Shown here piece after piece: positions 53,990-62,594 of a stretch of 64,000 bases of DNA. The stretch is from Phaeobacter italicus. GTDB lineage: Bacteria; Pseudomonadota; Alphaproteobacteria; Rhodobacterales; Rhodobacteraceae. The stretch spans positions 1 to 64,000 of the forward strand of contig NZ_CVRM01000032.1 of the NCBI RefSeq assembly GCF_001258055.1. The letters are read 5' to 3'. How positions within the stretch are numbered: the stretch's first letter is position 1; the number at the start of each line of letters is the position of its first letter. The notes beneath the pieces were generated by a model that was given only the letters and a program-made list of their open reading frames with translations, did no database searches and was not told where the DNA came from. A program made the position numbers and the translations under genes.

Positions 53990-55435
53990 TTACTCAGCGG
54001 CGATGCTGCTGGCGGCGGCGTCAAAGCGGCTCAGGATGGCGTCGGCACAATCACGGCCGTCCTTGATGGCCCAGACCACCAGCGACGCGCCACGTACGAT
54101 GTCACCCACGGCGTAGACCCCGTCGAGCTCGGTCGCGCCGGTCTGGAAGGCTGCTTTGATCGTGCCCCAGCGGGTCACAGGCAGTTCAGGCTGGTCCCAG
54201 AGGGTCGGCAGGTCTTCCGGCTCAAACCCAAGCGCCTTAATCACGAGATCGGCTGGTTCGATGTAGTCAGCGCCTTCGATCACTTCGGGGGCCTGACGGC
54301 CGGATGCATCCGGCTGGCCCAGACGCATTTTCTGCACCATCACGCCCGCAACCTTGCCGCCCTCATCGGTGAAGCCCTTGGGCGCCGACAGCCATTCGAA
54401 CACCACGCCTTCTTCCTCGGCGTTTTGGGTTTCCCGCTGCGAGCCCGGCATATTGGCGCGGTCACGGCGATAGAGACATTTGACAGAGGTCGCGCCCTGA
54501 CGAATTGAGGTCCGCACGCAATCCATCGCGGTATCACCGCCACCGATCACTACAACGCGCTTGCCATCGGCGTTCAGCGTGCCGTTGTCGAATTCCTCGA
54601 TGCTGTCACCAAAGTTCGACGCTTTGTTCGATACGGTCAGGAAATCAATCGCCTTGACGATGCCGGTGGCACCGGAGCCCGGCATTTCCAGATCGCGGGA
54701 TTTGTAGACACCCGTCGCGATGATGACGGCATCATGTTTCGCGCGGATATCGTCAAAGGAGATATCCTGTCCGACGTTGCAGTTCATTATGAACTCAACC
54801 CCACCATCAGCCAGCAGCTGATTGCGGCGCATCACCACGTCCTTTTCCAGCTTGAACCCCGGAATCCCGTAGGTGAGCAGCCCGCCAGCGCGGTCGTAAC
54901 GATCATAGATGGTGACCTTAACACCTGCGCGACGCAGCATGTCAGCTGCCGCCAGACCGCCGGGACCTGCGCCGATGATCCCTACGGACTCGCTGCGTTC
55001 CTGCGCCGGTTTGATCGGCTGCACCCAGCCCTGATCCCAAGCGGTATCGGTGATGTATTTCTCCACCGCGCCGATGGTCACGGTACCGTGGCCGGATTGT
55101 TCGATCACACAGTTTCCTTCGCACAGGCGGTCCTGCGGGCAGATGCGGCCACAGATCTCTGGGAAGGTATTGGTCGCCTGGCTGGTCTCATAGGCCTCTT
55201 GCAGGCGGCCTGTCGCCGTCAGGCGGAGCCAGTCGGGGATATTGTTGTGCAGCGGGCAGTGTGACTGACAATAAGGGACACCACACTGGCTGCAGCGGCT
55301 TGCCTGTTCCTCGGCCTTGGCGGCCGCGAATTCAGCGTAGATTTCGTTGAAATCTTCCTTGCGATCCTCTGCGGCCCGCTTGTTGGGCATGTCGCGATCG
55401 ATCTGCACGAATTTGAGCATCGGTTGCTTGGCCAC
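53990..55435 (-). CDS. gltD: Glutamate synthase (NADPH), small subunit
   Basis: The 481-residue FAD protein passes electrons from NADPH to GltB. N-terminal 4Fe-4S cysteines are in SRCSQCGVPYCQSHCPLHN and CGRICPQDRLCEGNC. The FAD site is GIIGAGPGGLAAADMLRRAG (about 151-170), the NADPH site VVVIGGGDTAMDCVRT (about 288-303), and GVYAVGDIVRGASLVVWAI ends the FAD fold. GTG start at 55435 with GGAG upstream. First gene of gltDB, whose promoter contains the 25-bp element shared with ilvE. Confidence 0.96.
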   Translation of the reverse strand: MAKQPMLKFVQIDRDMPNKRAAEDRKEDFNEIYAEFAAAKAEEQASRCSQCGVPYCQSHCPLHNNIPDWLRLTATGRLQEAYETSQATNTFPEICGRICPQDRLCEGNCVIEQSGHGTVTIGAVEKYITDTAWDQGWVQPIKPAQERSESVGIIGAGPGGLAAADMLRRAGVKVTIYDRYDRAGGLLTYGIPGFKLEKDVVMRRNQLLADGGVEFIMNCNVGQDISFDDIRAKHDAVIIATGVYKSRDLEMPGSGATGIVKAIDFLTVSNKASNFGDSIEEFDNGTLNADGKRVVVIGGGDTAMDCVRTSIRQGATSVKCLYRRDRANMPGSQRETQNAEEEGVVFEWLSAPKGFTDEGGKVAGVMVQKMRLGQPDASGRQAPEVIEGADYIEPADLVIKALGFEPEDLPTLWDQPELPVTRWGTIKAAFQTGATELDGVYAVGDIVRGASLVVWAIKDGRDCADAILSRFDAAASSIAAE

Positions 55436-55497
55436 GGGACGGACTCCATGTTGGGCTGGCTGCGATTTCTGGTCTATCGGAGCGGAGCGAATTAAAA

Positions 55498-55576
55498 GTC
55501 AACATTGCTGACCTAAAATGACAGCAGTTACCTGCCTGATACCCTCTCTGGCGGAAATGTACAGAAATTTTAGGTC
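55498..55576. promoter_or_regulatory. Shared 25-bp element, gltD/uppP promoter copy, with inverted second half-site
   Basis: The 25-mer at 55498-55522 matches the ilvE/petP element (25871-25895) at 22 of 25 positions. Its GACCTAAAAT (55510-55519) recurs as perfect complement ATTTTAGGTC at 55567-55576. Read towards gltD the element ends in TTGACT, a possible -35 hexamer 63 bp before the gltD start. The position between divergent gltD and uppP and the reuse near ilvE suggest a shared nitrogen or amino-acid regulator. Confidence 0.6.
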
Positions 55577-55673
55577 CGTATCGGCCATAAAACCACAGAG
55601 CTCAATAAAATCAATGGATTTACACAGAAAGCGATCTTTGCGATCCCTTCGGAACATATAGCGGACGGTCATC

Positions 55674-56480
55674 ATGCCCCTTTTCCAACTGATCCTCATC
55701 GCCCTGATTCAGGGAATTACCGAGTTTCTGCCGGTCTCCTCCTCCGGACACCTCATTTTGCTGCCTGGCCTGACAGGGCTGGAGGACCAGGGGCAGGTGA
55801 TCGACGTCGCTGTCCATGTTGGCACCCTTGCCGCTGTTGTCCTTTTCTTCTGGAAGGACGTGCGTGAGGGACTGATAGGCCTGCCCCGTGCCCTCACCGG
55901 CAAGACAGATACGCCCGGCGCGCAACTGGCGATGGGGCTGATCATCGCAACCATTCCAACTGTTCTGTTTGGTGCGTTCCTGCATTTCTCCGGGCTCAGC
56001 GATGCCCTGCGCTCCATCACCGTTATCGGCTGGACGATGTTGGGGTTTGGAATCGTGCTGTATTTTGCCGACAAATTCGGCCGCACAGGCAAAACGGTTG
56101 AGGACTGGAGACCCAAAGACGCGCTGATCATGGGGCTGTGGCAGATGCTGGCGCTGATTCCCGGCACCTCGCGGTCAGGCATCACCATCACCGGCGCTCG
56201 GCAGCTGGGCTATGCGCGACTGGATGCGGCACGGATCTCCATGCTCATGTCGATCCCCACAATCATCGCCTCCGGTGTATTGCTCGGCGCAGAAGTCGCC
56301 ATCGAAGCCAATGCCAACGTCCTGCGAGACGCTGCCATTGCTGCCGGGTTGTCGATGCTGGCCGCGCTGGCGGCGCTGGCCCTCATGATGCGGCTTCTGC
56401 GGTCCGTCAGTTTCACGCCATACGTAATCTACCGAGTGATCCTTGGCCTCGTCCTGCTGAGCATCGCCTATCAGGGCTGA
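55674..56480 (+). CDS. uppP: Undecaprenyl-diphosphatase (UppP/BacA)
   Basis: An integral membrane phosphatase of 268 residues recycling undecaprenyl diphosphate to the monophosphate carrier for peptidoglycan and LPS. The two active-site motifs are ITEFLPVSSSGHLIL (about 16-30) and PGTSRSGITITGARQLGYAR (about 162-181). Eight hydrophobic helices are expected. The ATG at 55674 fits; divergent from gltD. Confidence 0.96.
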   Translation: MPLFQLILIALIQGITEFLPVSSSGHLILLPGLTGLEDQGQVIDVAVHVGTLAAVVLFFWKDVREGLIGLPRALTGKTDTPGAQLAMGLIIATIPTVLFGAFLHFSGLSDALRSITVIGWTMLGFGIVLYFADKFGRTGKTVEDWRPKDALIMGLWQMLALIPGTSRSGITITGARQLGYARLDAARISMLMSIPTIIASGVLLGAEVAIEANANVLRDAAIAAGLSMLAALAALALMMRLLRSVSFTPYVIYRVILGLVLLSIAYQG

Positions 56481-56509
56481 GCCCCCGCATCACAAAGCCA
56501 GCTCAACAA

Positions 56510-56541
56510 AAAAAGGCGCAGGATGATCCCGCGCCTTTTTC
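56510..56541. terminator. Bidirectional terminator between uppP and the NDUFA9-like gene
   Basis: AAAAAGGCGC and GCGCCTTTTT flank a short inner stem (GG and CC around ATGAT). A-run on one side and T-run on the other allow function on both strands, ending the two convergent genes. Confidence 0.87.
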
Positions 56542-56560
56542 ATTCAGTTCCGTCAGAAAG

Positions 56561-57550
56561 TCAGAGGTCATTCCGCAGGTTGCGGGCCGAATCCATGATA
56601 TCGTCGTACTGACCCGCCGGGCGGAATTTCCAGAGGTAGTCAGGCAGCACCGACCCTGCGGTCACGGGACGAATACCAAGATCCTCGAACCCCTTGGCAT
56701 CTGCCGAGACAACATTGTCCAGCTTCAGGTTCTTGAGCTGATCACGCGTCAGCATCTTGTTTTCGATCAGCTGGAAGCTCACGAATTGCAGAAGGTCAAA
56801 ACCAAGGGCAACCAGCTTGGCAATCGGCCCCGGCAGCGAGACCACCAGACGACGACGGTTGATGACATCCAGCATCTGCTGCATCAGCGCACCAAAGCTC
56901 TTCACCTCGGGACCGCCCAGTTCGTAAACGCCAGCAGCGGCCTTACCGGTCAGGGCAGCGACAGCAGCCTTGGCCACATCATCAACATAAACCGGCTGGA
57001 ATTTCGTGTCCGCATGCGCGATCGGAAGCAGTGGCGACAAACGGGTCATGCCGGCAAAGCGGTTAAAGAACTGATCCTCAGCGCCAAAGATGATGGAAGG
57101 GCGCAGGATAACTGCGTTCGGCTGATGCTTCTGCACCGCGGTTTCACCTGCGGCTTTGGTGCGGGCATATTCGCTTGCGCCGTCAGCATCTGCACCGATG
57201 GCGGACACATGCACCATGTTGGTGATGCCCTGCTCTGCTGCGCTTCGCGCGATGCGCTCTGCGCCTTCGGTCTGCACAGCATCAAAGGTGTTCTTGCCCA
57301 CCTCGTTCAGAATACCCACGCAGTTTACAACCGCATCAGCACCCTGCATCACAGCCGCGACGGATGCATCATTGCGAATGTTGCACAAAACCGGCTCTAC
57401 CTGGCCCGGAACACCATATGGCTTGACGAACATGGCTTCGTTGGGGCGGCGAACGGCGACGCGAACACGCCAGCCTTCCTTGGCCATGCGGCGTGCGATG
57501 TAACGGCCGACAAAACCGGACCCGCCATAGATCGTGACCAGTTTGGACAT
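56561..57550 (-). CDS. NDUFA9-like (complex I accessory) NAD(P)-binding protein
   Basis: A 329-residue extended/atypical SDR. The nucleotide motif is TIYGGSGFVGRYIARRM (about 6-22), then VVNCVGILNEVG, VHVSAIGADADGASEYARTKAAGE (YxxxK) and LRPSIIFGAEDQFFNRFAG. Alphaproteobacterial members of this family are close to mitochondrial NDUFA9, an assembly or stabilising subunit of complex I. The C-terminal third is longer than plain SDR. A free-standing role in quinone or other redox metabolism is the alternative. Confidence 0.83.
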   Translation of the reverse strand: MSKLVTIYGGSGFVGRYIARRMAKEGWRVRVAVRRPNEAMFVKPYGVPGQVEPVLCNIRNDASVAAVMQGADAVVNCVGILNEVGKNTFDAVQTEGAERIARSAAEQGITNMVHVSAIGADADGASEYARTKAAGETAVQKHQPNAVILRPSIIFGAEDQFFNRFAGMTRLSPLLPIAHADTKFQPVYVDDVAKAAVAALTGKAAAGVYELGGPEVKSFGALMQQMLDVINRRRLVVSLPGPIAKLVALGFDLLQFVSFQLIENKMLTRDQLKNLKLDNVVSADAKGFEDLGIRPVTAGSVLPDYLWKFRPAGQYDDIMDSARNLRNDL

Positions 57551-57734
57551 CTTTTGGCTCCTACATTAGCTGTTGACCCGATTTACCGCCCCAAGCCCAA
57601 CGGAACAAGGCGCAAATCGCCCTAGCGCGTCTCAATCGTGACAGCATCGCGAAATAATTGATGTCATATTGCCGCGCCTGACGGCAAAGCTAACTTTATT
57701 GTCGTGAAAGAGAAGTGAACTGAGAGCACAACGC

Positions 57735-58157
57735 ATGAATCCAAGCGCAGAAACCGTGGCCCCCGCAGACCGAGACCTGATTTTGGCCAGCGTCGAGAGT
57801 CAGAAGATGGAGCTCGACCAGTTTGTATCCCTGTTTTACGCCAAATTCTTTGAGCGCTGCCCGGACACCCGGCCAATGTTCCCCCACGACATGTCCCTGC
57901 AGGAAGAAAAACTGCTCATGTCGCTCACTCACATCATAGAGGCGTTGGAGCACCCGGCGAAACTGCGGCTGATTCTGCTGGATCAGGGGGAACGCCACAA
58001 AGCCCTGCAAATCAACGACGATCACTTTGCAGGTTTCATCGACAGCTTTACCGGCGCACTGAAAGACACGCTGCAGGAGGATTGGTCCGAGGAAACCCGC
58101 CAGGCGTGGCTCCGTTTTCTGCAATATGTGGCCTATCAGATGGGGTTTCTGAAGTAG
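57735..58157 (+). CDS. Single-domain globin
   Basis: A 140-residue globin, similar to the globin domain of flavohaemoglobins but without the reductase part. FYAKFFERCPDTRPMF covers the B-C helices, and RHKALQINDDHFAGF contains the expected proximal His (R-H, F helix); GALKDTL, then WSEETRQAWLRFLQYV are the G-H helices. It may bind oxygen or nitric oxide. No NO-stress partner gene is adjacent. The ATG at 57735 follows GAGAAG. Confidence 0.85.
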   Translation: MNPSAETVAPADRDLILASVESQKMELDQFVSLFYAKFFERCPDTRPMFPHDMSLQEEKLLMSLTHIIEALEHPAKLRLILLDQGERHKALQINDDHFAGFIDSFTGALKDTLQEDWSEETRQAWLRFLQYVAYQMGFLK

Positions 58158-58236
58158 CCAAAAGTCCAGCCCTGATCGGTGGCGACGACCAAGTGCAGGA
58201 AAACACAGGAACCCGCCAAAACGCTGCATTTTCCGT

Positions 58237-58265
58237 TTGACGCCCCTTTCGGTTCTGCGTATACG
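58237..58265 (+). promoter_or_regulatory. Promoter of tRNA-Leu copy 1
   Basis: TTGACG (58237-58242), 17 bp, TATACG (58260-58265). A GC-rich discriminator (CCCCCTC) follows, as expected for stringently controlled stable-RNA promoters. Confidence 0.8.
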
Positions 58266-58281
58266 CCCCCTCACGACACCT

Positions 58282-58368
58282 GCCCAGGTGGCGGAATTGG
58301 TAGACGCGCTAGCTTCAGGTGCTAGTGTCCGTATGGACGTGGAGGTTCGAGTCCTCTCCTGGGCACCA
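58282..58368 (+). tRNA. tRNA-Leu (anticodon CAG), copy 1
   Basis: 87 bases including CCA. GCCCAGG pairs with CCTGGGC; the D-arm has GGCGGAATTGGTAGACGCG typical of leucine tRNAs. The loop TTCAGGT gives CAG, a long variable arm (TGTCCGTATGGACG) follows, then GGTTCGAGTCC. Confidence 0.96.
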
Positions 58369-58522
58369 TATCCCCGACATCGTTAGACCAACGCAGCGCC
58401 AGAAATGGCGTTTTGATCCTTTTGTGGAATCGATCTAACGATTTGGGCTTGCTCAATAATTCCTGCCATCTCCCCGCGCCCAAGCGCGTTTGCTGGAAAA
58501 ATCGCCGAGCTGCATTTTCCAT

Positions 58523-58551
58523 TTGACGCCCCCTTTGGTTCTGCGTATATG
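58523..58551 (+). promoter_or_regulatory. Promoter of tRNA-Leu copy 2
   Basis: TTGACG (58523-58528), 17 bp, TATATG (58546-58551). The -10 differs from copy 1 by one base (TATACG) and is closer to consensus in the AT content. Confidence 0.8.
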
Positions 58552-58567
58552 CCCCCTCACGACACCT

Positions 58568-58654
58568 GCCCAGGTGGCGGAATTGGTAGACGCGCTAGCT
58601 TCAGGTGCTAGTGTCCGTATGGACGTGGAGGTTCGAGTCCTCTCCTGGGCACCA
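58568..58654 (+). tRNA. tRNA-Leu (anticodon CAG), copy 2
   Basis: Identical to copy 1 over all 87 bases, including the encoded CCA at 58652-58654. Confidence 0.96.
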
Positions 58655-58856
58655 TATCCCCGACATCGATGGATAATGACAATAGCGCCTCTGGGCGGCT
58701 TTTGTCTGTGCCAGATCGACCGCTTCCACCCCCTCAGCCATGACAGGGTTTCTGCCCCTGAAGCCAACCCGCAGCAGCTGCGAGAGTTGAGTTTGGCAGA
58801 AGGAAAGCCTATTTCGGTCGCAAACCTATTGCATCCGCAAGACAAAGGACCGCGTT

Positions 58857-59471
58857 TTGGCCAATCATCTGTATCAAAATGACCTGCCCGATGGGCTTGA
58901 TCTCGGCCCTGTGGTCGCCATCGATTGTGAAACGATGGGGCTAAACCCACACCGTGATCGGCTGTGCGTGATCCAGATGTCCGGCGGCGACGGCAATGCG
59001 CATATCGTTCAGGTGGCCAAAGGCCAGACCGAGGCCCCAAACCTGTGCCGCATGCTTGAGGATCCCAATGTGCTGAAGCTGTTCCACTTTGGCCGCTTTG
59101 ACATTGCCGCAATGTATCACGCCTTTGGCGCATTGGCGGCACCCGTCTACTGCACCAAGATCGCAAGCCGTCTGGTTCGCACCTACACGGATCGCCATGG
59201 GCTTAAAAACCTGACGCAAGAGCTGATCGGCGTCGACATCTCCAAACAGCAGCAAATGAGCGACTGGGGCGCAGCACAGCTGAGCGATGCACAGCTGGAT
59301 TACGCAGCCTCTGATGTCTTGCATCTGCACCGCTTGCGTGCAGCGCTGGACAAACGTCTGGATCGCGAAGGGCGAACCGAAATGGCTCAGGCCTGCTTTG
59401 ACTTCCTGCCGATGCGTGCAAAGCTCGATCTCGCTGGCTGGCCTGAAACAGACATCTTTGCACACTCATGA
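58857..59471 (+). CDS. Ribonuclease D-type 3'-5' exonuclease
   Basis: A 204-residue DEDDy exonuclease, probably acting on tRNA or other RNA 3' ends. The motifs are VAIDCETMGLNPHRD (Asp and Glu), LFHFGRFDIAAM (Asp) and LDYAASDVLHLHRL (Tyr and Asp). It lacks the HRDC domains of long RNase D, as in the short alphaproteobacterial form. The TTG at 58857 is taken as start because AAGGA lies seven bases before it and it begins the conserved N-terminus. ATGA overlap with kdsD. Confidence 0.87.
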   Translation: MANHLYQNDLPDGLDLGPVVAIDCETMGLNPHRDRLCVIQMSGGDGNAHIVQVAKGQTEAPNLCRMLEDPNVLKLFHFGRFDIAAMYHAFGALAAPVYCTKIASRLVRTYTDRHGLKNLTQELIGVDISKQQQMSDWGAAQLSDAQLDYAASDVLHLHRLRAALDKRLDREGRTEMAQACFDFLPMRAKLDLAGWPETDIFAHS

Positions 59472-60439
59472 ACAGCGCCGAGACATTCCTCGCCACCGCG
59501 CGACAGGTCATCACCGATGAAGCCAAGGCGCTTGACGCCCTGGCCGACGCTCTGGATTCGCGTTTTGCCGACGCCGTTGAACTGGTTTTGAAGGCAAAGG
59601 GCCGGGTGATCGTCAGCGGCATCGGAAAATCGGGCCACATCGGGCATAAAATTGCTGCGACTTTGGCATCGACCGGGACGCCCGCCTATTTTGTCCACCC
59701 TGCCGAGGCGAGCCACGGCGATCTGGGCATGGTATCGCAGGACGACGTTGTCTTGGCGATTTCCAATTCGGGCGAAGCTCCGGAGCTGGCCAACCTGCTC
59801 GCCTTTACGCGCAGATTTGGCATTCCGTTGATCGGCCTGTCCAGCCGGATGGACAGCACCCTGATGAAAGAGGCCGATGTCCACCTGCAAATCCCCGCAA
59901 TGGGAGAGGCCTGCGGCTTTGGCATGGTGCCGTCGATTTCGACCACTTTGACCCTCGCCATTGGGGATGCGCTGGCCATTGCGCTGATGAAGCACCGTGA
60001 TTTTCGCCCAGAGAATTTCCGCGCCTTTCATCCCGGTGGCAAACTTGGCGCGCGCCTGTCACGGGTCAGCGACCTGATGCACGGCGATGATGCCCTGCCC
60101 CTGGTCCGGCAGGACACGCCAATGTCCGATGCCCTTATCGAAATCAGCCAAAAGGGATTTGGCGTCTCTGGCGTGGTCAATGACGATGGCACGCTGATCG
60201 GTATCATCACCGACGGTGACCTTCGCCGCCACATGGATGGCCTGTTGGATAAAACAGCGGCAGATGTGATGACCGCCAATCCAACCACCATCGCATCCGA
60301 TTCAATGGCCGAAGAAGCCGTGGCGATCATGAACGAACGCAAGATCACCTGCCTGTTCGTCGTTGATCCTGAGGCCAAAGACGGCGTTGCCAGAGGTCTC
60401 TTGCATATCCACGATTGCCTGCGCGTCGGCCTGGGCTAG
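59468..60439 (+). CDS. kdsD: Arabinose-5-phosphate isomerase (KpsF/GutQ family)
   Basis: Makes D-arabinose 5-phosphate from ribulose 5-phosphate for Kdo synthesis in LPS. The 323-residue protein has an N-terminal SIS sugar-isomerase domain (about 30-170; VIVSGIGKSGHIGHKIAATL, ISNSGEAPELANLL, HGDLGM) and two C-terminal CBS domains (about 205-320; TDGDLRRHMDG). ATGA overlap with the rnd-like gene upstream and 12 bp before lptC, an LPS operon. Confidence 0.94.
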   Translation: MNSAETFLATARQVITDEAKALDALADALDSRFADAVELVLKAKGRVIVSGIGKSGHIGHKIAATLASTGTPAYFVHPAEASHGDLGMVSQDDVVLAISNSGEAPELANLLAFTRRFGIPLIGLSSRMDSTLMKEADVHLQIPAMGEACGFGMVPSISTTLTLAIGDALAIALMKHRDFRPENFRAFHPGGKLGARLSRVSDLMHGDDALPLVRQDTPMSDALIEISQKGFGVSGVVNDDGTLIGIITDGDLRRHMDGLLDKTAADVMTANPTTIASDSMAEEAVAIMNERKITCLFVVDPEAKDGVARGLLHIHDCLRVGLG

Positions 60440-60451
60440 GGGTCATCGCGG

Positions 60452-61051
60452 ATGGACGGTTATTCACGCCTTGTCGCCTATCTGAAGGTCTTGCTGCCGC
60501 TCACGGCGCTGGCGCTGATGTCGACCGTTTTCCTGTTGTCTCGTGGTGTCGAAACCGACGCTGTCATTCCCTTTGCCCAAAAAGACCTGAAGGACCGCAC
60601 CAGCGGGCAGCAGATCACTGCGCCTTTCTTCTCTGGCACAACCACGCAAGGGGACGAAATCATGGTCACGGCCCAGTCCGCGCGTCCGGGCGGGGCGAAT
60701 GGACCTGCAACCGCGATCGACCTGCAGGCCGAAATCCGCATGGCCGAGGGCGGCACGATACACGTCAGCTCGGACATCGGGGAATTACGTCCCGAAAAGG
60801 AAATCGCAAGCTTTCGCGGTGATGTTGAGATCCTCTCCAGCGACGGCCTGCGGGTCACAACGCAAGAGCTGAATGCGGCGCTGAACGGTGTCAAAGCAGA
60901 CAGCCCTGGCCCCGTCGAAGCCCGTGGCCCCATTGGCACACTTACCGCCGGTGCCATGGAGATTGACACAAAAACCGAAAACGGGCCGGTACATATGGTT
61001 TTCAACAAAGGGGTCAAACTGCTATACGACCCGCAACAATCGGAAAGATAA
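60452..61051 (+). CDS. lptC: LPS export ABC transporter periplasmic protein LptC
   Basis: A 199-residue protein with one N-terminal membrane helix (YLKVLLPLTALALMSTVFLLSR) and a periplasmic beta-jellyroll (IMVTAQSARPGG, FRGDVEILSSDGLRVTTQEL). It joins the inner-membrane LptBFG to LptA. Sequence conservation in LptC is low; the call is strengthened by position between kdsD and lptA-lptB. Confidence 0.9.
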   Translation: MDGYSRLVAYLKVLLPLTALALMSTVFLLSRGVETDAVIPFAQKDLKDRTSGQQITAPFFSGTTTQGDEIMVTAQSARPGGANGPATAIDLQAEIRMAEGGTIHVSSDIGELRPEKEIASFRGDVEILSSDGLRVTTQELNAALNGVKADSPGPVEARGPIGTLTAGAMEIDTKTENGPVHMVFNKGVKLLYDPQQSER

Positions 61052-61054
61052 CCT

Positions 61055-61555
61055 GTGTTGTATCTGCGTGTTTTGATGTTCTGCCTGCCGTTTGCCCTGC
61101 TGTCAGCGGGGGTTTCTGCGCAGAACGCCTCTATCGCCTTTGGTGCGGTTAAGGCTGATCCATCCCTTCCGGTGGAGGTGACAGCAGATGCGCTGGACGT
61201 AAACCAGCAGGATGGCTCTGCCCGGTTTGTTGGCAATGTGATCATCATTCAGGGCGTGATGCGCCTGTCAGCGGATGATGTGCTGGTGATCTACAAACAG
61301 GACGATGGCGGCAAGACCGGTGTCGAACGGCTGGAAGCAGCTGGCAATGTCATCCTAGTCAACGGCCCGGACGCAGCCGAAGCAGACAAGGCGGAATACA
61401 CCATCGATTCCGGCACCGTCGTCATGACCGGCAATGTCCTGCTGAGCCAGGGCACCGGCACGCTGACATCGAACCGTCTGGTCGTGAACCTGACCACCGG
61501 CACCGCCAGCATGTCCGGGCGCGTCAAGACGATCCTGAACGGCGGATCAGACTGA
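61055..61555 (+). CDS. lptA: LPS transport periplasmic protein LptA (OstA-like)
   Basis: A 166-residue protein with signal peptide ([20 protein letters not shown]) and repeated OstA beta-strands ([23 protein letters not shown]-like, [28 protein letters not shown]). It forms the bridge carrying LPS across the periplasm. The GTG at 61055 is three bases after the lptC stop, so translation is probably coupled. It overlaps lptB by one base. Confidence 0.93.
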   Translation: MLYLRVLMFCLPFALLSAGVSAQNASIAFGAVKADPSLPVEVTADALDVNQQDGSARFVGNVIIIQGVMRLSADDVLVIYKQDDGGKTGVERLEAAGNVILVNGPDAAEADKAEYTIDSGTVVMTGNVLLSQGTGTLTSNRLVVNLTTGTASMSGRVKTILNGGSD

Positions 61556-62313
61556 TGGCGAAACCAACGCTTACAGTGACTGAAGGCAGCTCTGGCCTGC
61601 GTATCGAAAAGCTGCGCAAGTCCTACAGCAAGAAGGTCGTGATCCGCGATGTTTCGATGTCGCTGGACCGCGGTGAGGTCGTCGCTCTTCTTGGGCCGAA
61701 CGGATCTGGCAAGACAACCAGCTTTTACGCGATCGCGGGGCTCGTTTTTCCCGAAGCCGGAACCGTGACCATCGACGGGCAGAACGCAACAACACTGCCG
61801 ATGTATCGCCGGGCGCGGATGGGTATCGGATATCTGCCGCAGGAGATGTCGATCTTCCGTGGTCTGTCGGTAGAGGACAACATCTCTTCTGTTCTGGATA
61901 TCGCGGTCAAACACCCCCACAAGCGTCGTGAACGGCTGGAAGAGCTGCTTTCCGATTTCTCGATCGAACACCTGCGCCGCGCACCTGCGCTCGCTTTGTC
62001 GGGCGGGGAACGACGCCGGGTCGAGATCGCACGCTGCCTTGCTGCAGATCCCAAATACCTCTTGCTGGATGAACCTTTCGCCGGTGTGGATCCTATTTCT
62101 GTCGGCGATATCCGGCATCTGGTAGGTGATCTGAAAAAGCGTGGAATTGGCGTGCTCATCACCGACCACAATGTCCGCGAGACGCTGGAAATCGTCGATC
62201 GCGCCTATATCCTGCACGACGGCAAGGTGCTGATGTCCGGCACCCCGTCCGAAGTTGTGGACAACGAGAATGTTCGCCGCGTCTATCTGGGCGATAATTT
62301 CCGGATTTCCTGA
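61555..62313 (+). CDS. lptB: LPS export ABC transporter ATPase LptB
   Basis: A 252-residue ATPase. Walker A is [10 protein letters not shown] (about 46-55), [18 protein letters not shown] the Q-loop and coupling region, [15 protein letters not shown] the signature, [18 protein letters not shown] Walker B, and [10 protein letters not shown] the switch His. It powers LPS extraction with LptF and LptG, which are not in the window. Last gene of the kdsD-lptC-lptA-lptB operon. In many alphaproteobacteria rpoN follows here; it does not in this genome. Confidence 0.96.
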   Translation: MAKPTLTVTEGSSGLRIEKLRKSYSKKVVIRDVSMSLDRGEVVALLGPNGSGKTTSFYAIAGLVFPEAGTVTIDGQNATTLPMYRRARMGIGYLPQEMSIFRGLSVEDNISSVLDIAVKHPHKRRERLEELLSDFSIEHLRRAPALALSGGERRRVEIARCLAADPKYLLLDEPFAGVDPISVGDIRHLVGDLKKRGIGVLITDHNVRETLEIVDRAYILHDGKVLMSGTPSEVVDNENVRRVYLGDNFRIS

Positions 62314-62319
62314 TCGCTC

Positions 62320-62337
62320 TCGGCGCAATTGCGCCGA
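62320..62337. promoter_or_regulatory. 18-bp perfect palindrome after lptB
   Basis: TCGGCGCAATTGCGCCGA reads identically on both strands. It lies 7 bp after the lptB stop, in a 281-bp gap before hpf. There is no following T-run, so it is not a standard terminator; it may be a protein-binding site or a weak hairpin. The rest of the gap shows no gene. Confidence 0.45.
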
Positions 62338-62594
62338 TTCGGCCACGGCGCCCCGTCTCTGTTGTCAGAATTCGGTAACCGATTAACGCCGATTTGCATT
62401 GACTCTGCCGCCTCGTTGTCATGGAATTGACGCATGGCAAACTTGCAGTCCGACGCTGTCCTCGCTCCAGCCTTGTTGACAAGGCCCAGACGAATGCGAC
62501 CGACTGATTTGCCTAAATCCCTCTTTCAAAACTGAATTTTCGGCCGGGCTTGGCCTGGCCTGGGTTTTGGAAGTCTTTTTGTGAAGGAGATCAC

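Larger units (their letters stand above)
58223..58382 (+). repeat. Tandem duplication unit 1 (promoter and tRNA-Leu)
   Basis: From GCTGCATTTTCC (58223) to CATATCCCCGACATCG the sequence recurs at 58509-58668 with 286-bp offset. The tRNA part is identical; the promoter part differs at a few bases. The stretch between the units (58383-58508) is not repeated after the second. Confidence 0.85.
58509..58668 (+). repeat. Tandem duplication unit 2 (promoter and tRNA-Leu)
   Basis: Second copy of the 160-bp unit, starting GCTGCATTTTCC at 58509. It contains a complete promoter and tRNA, so both copies should be expressed independently. Confidence 0.85.

Noticed and set aside
62320-62337. Terminator of lptB.
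   Set aside because: The palindrome has no loop of its own and no T-run after it on either strand.
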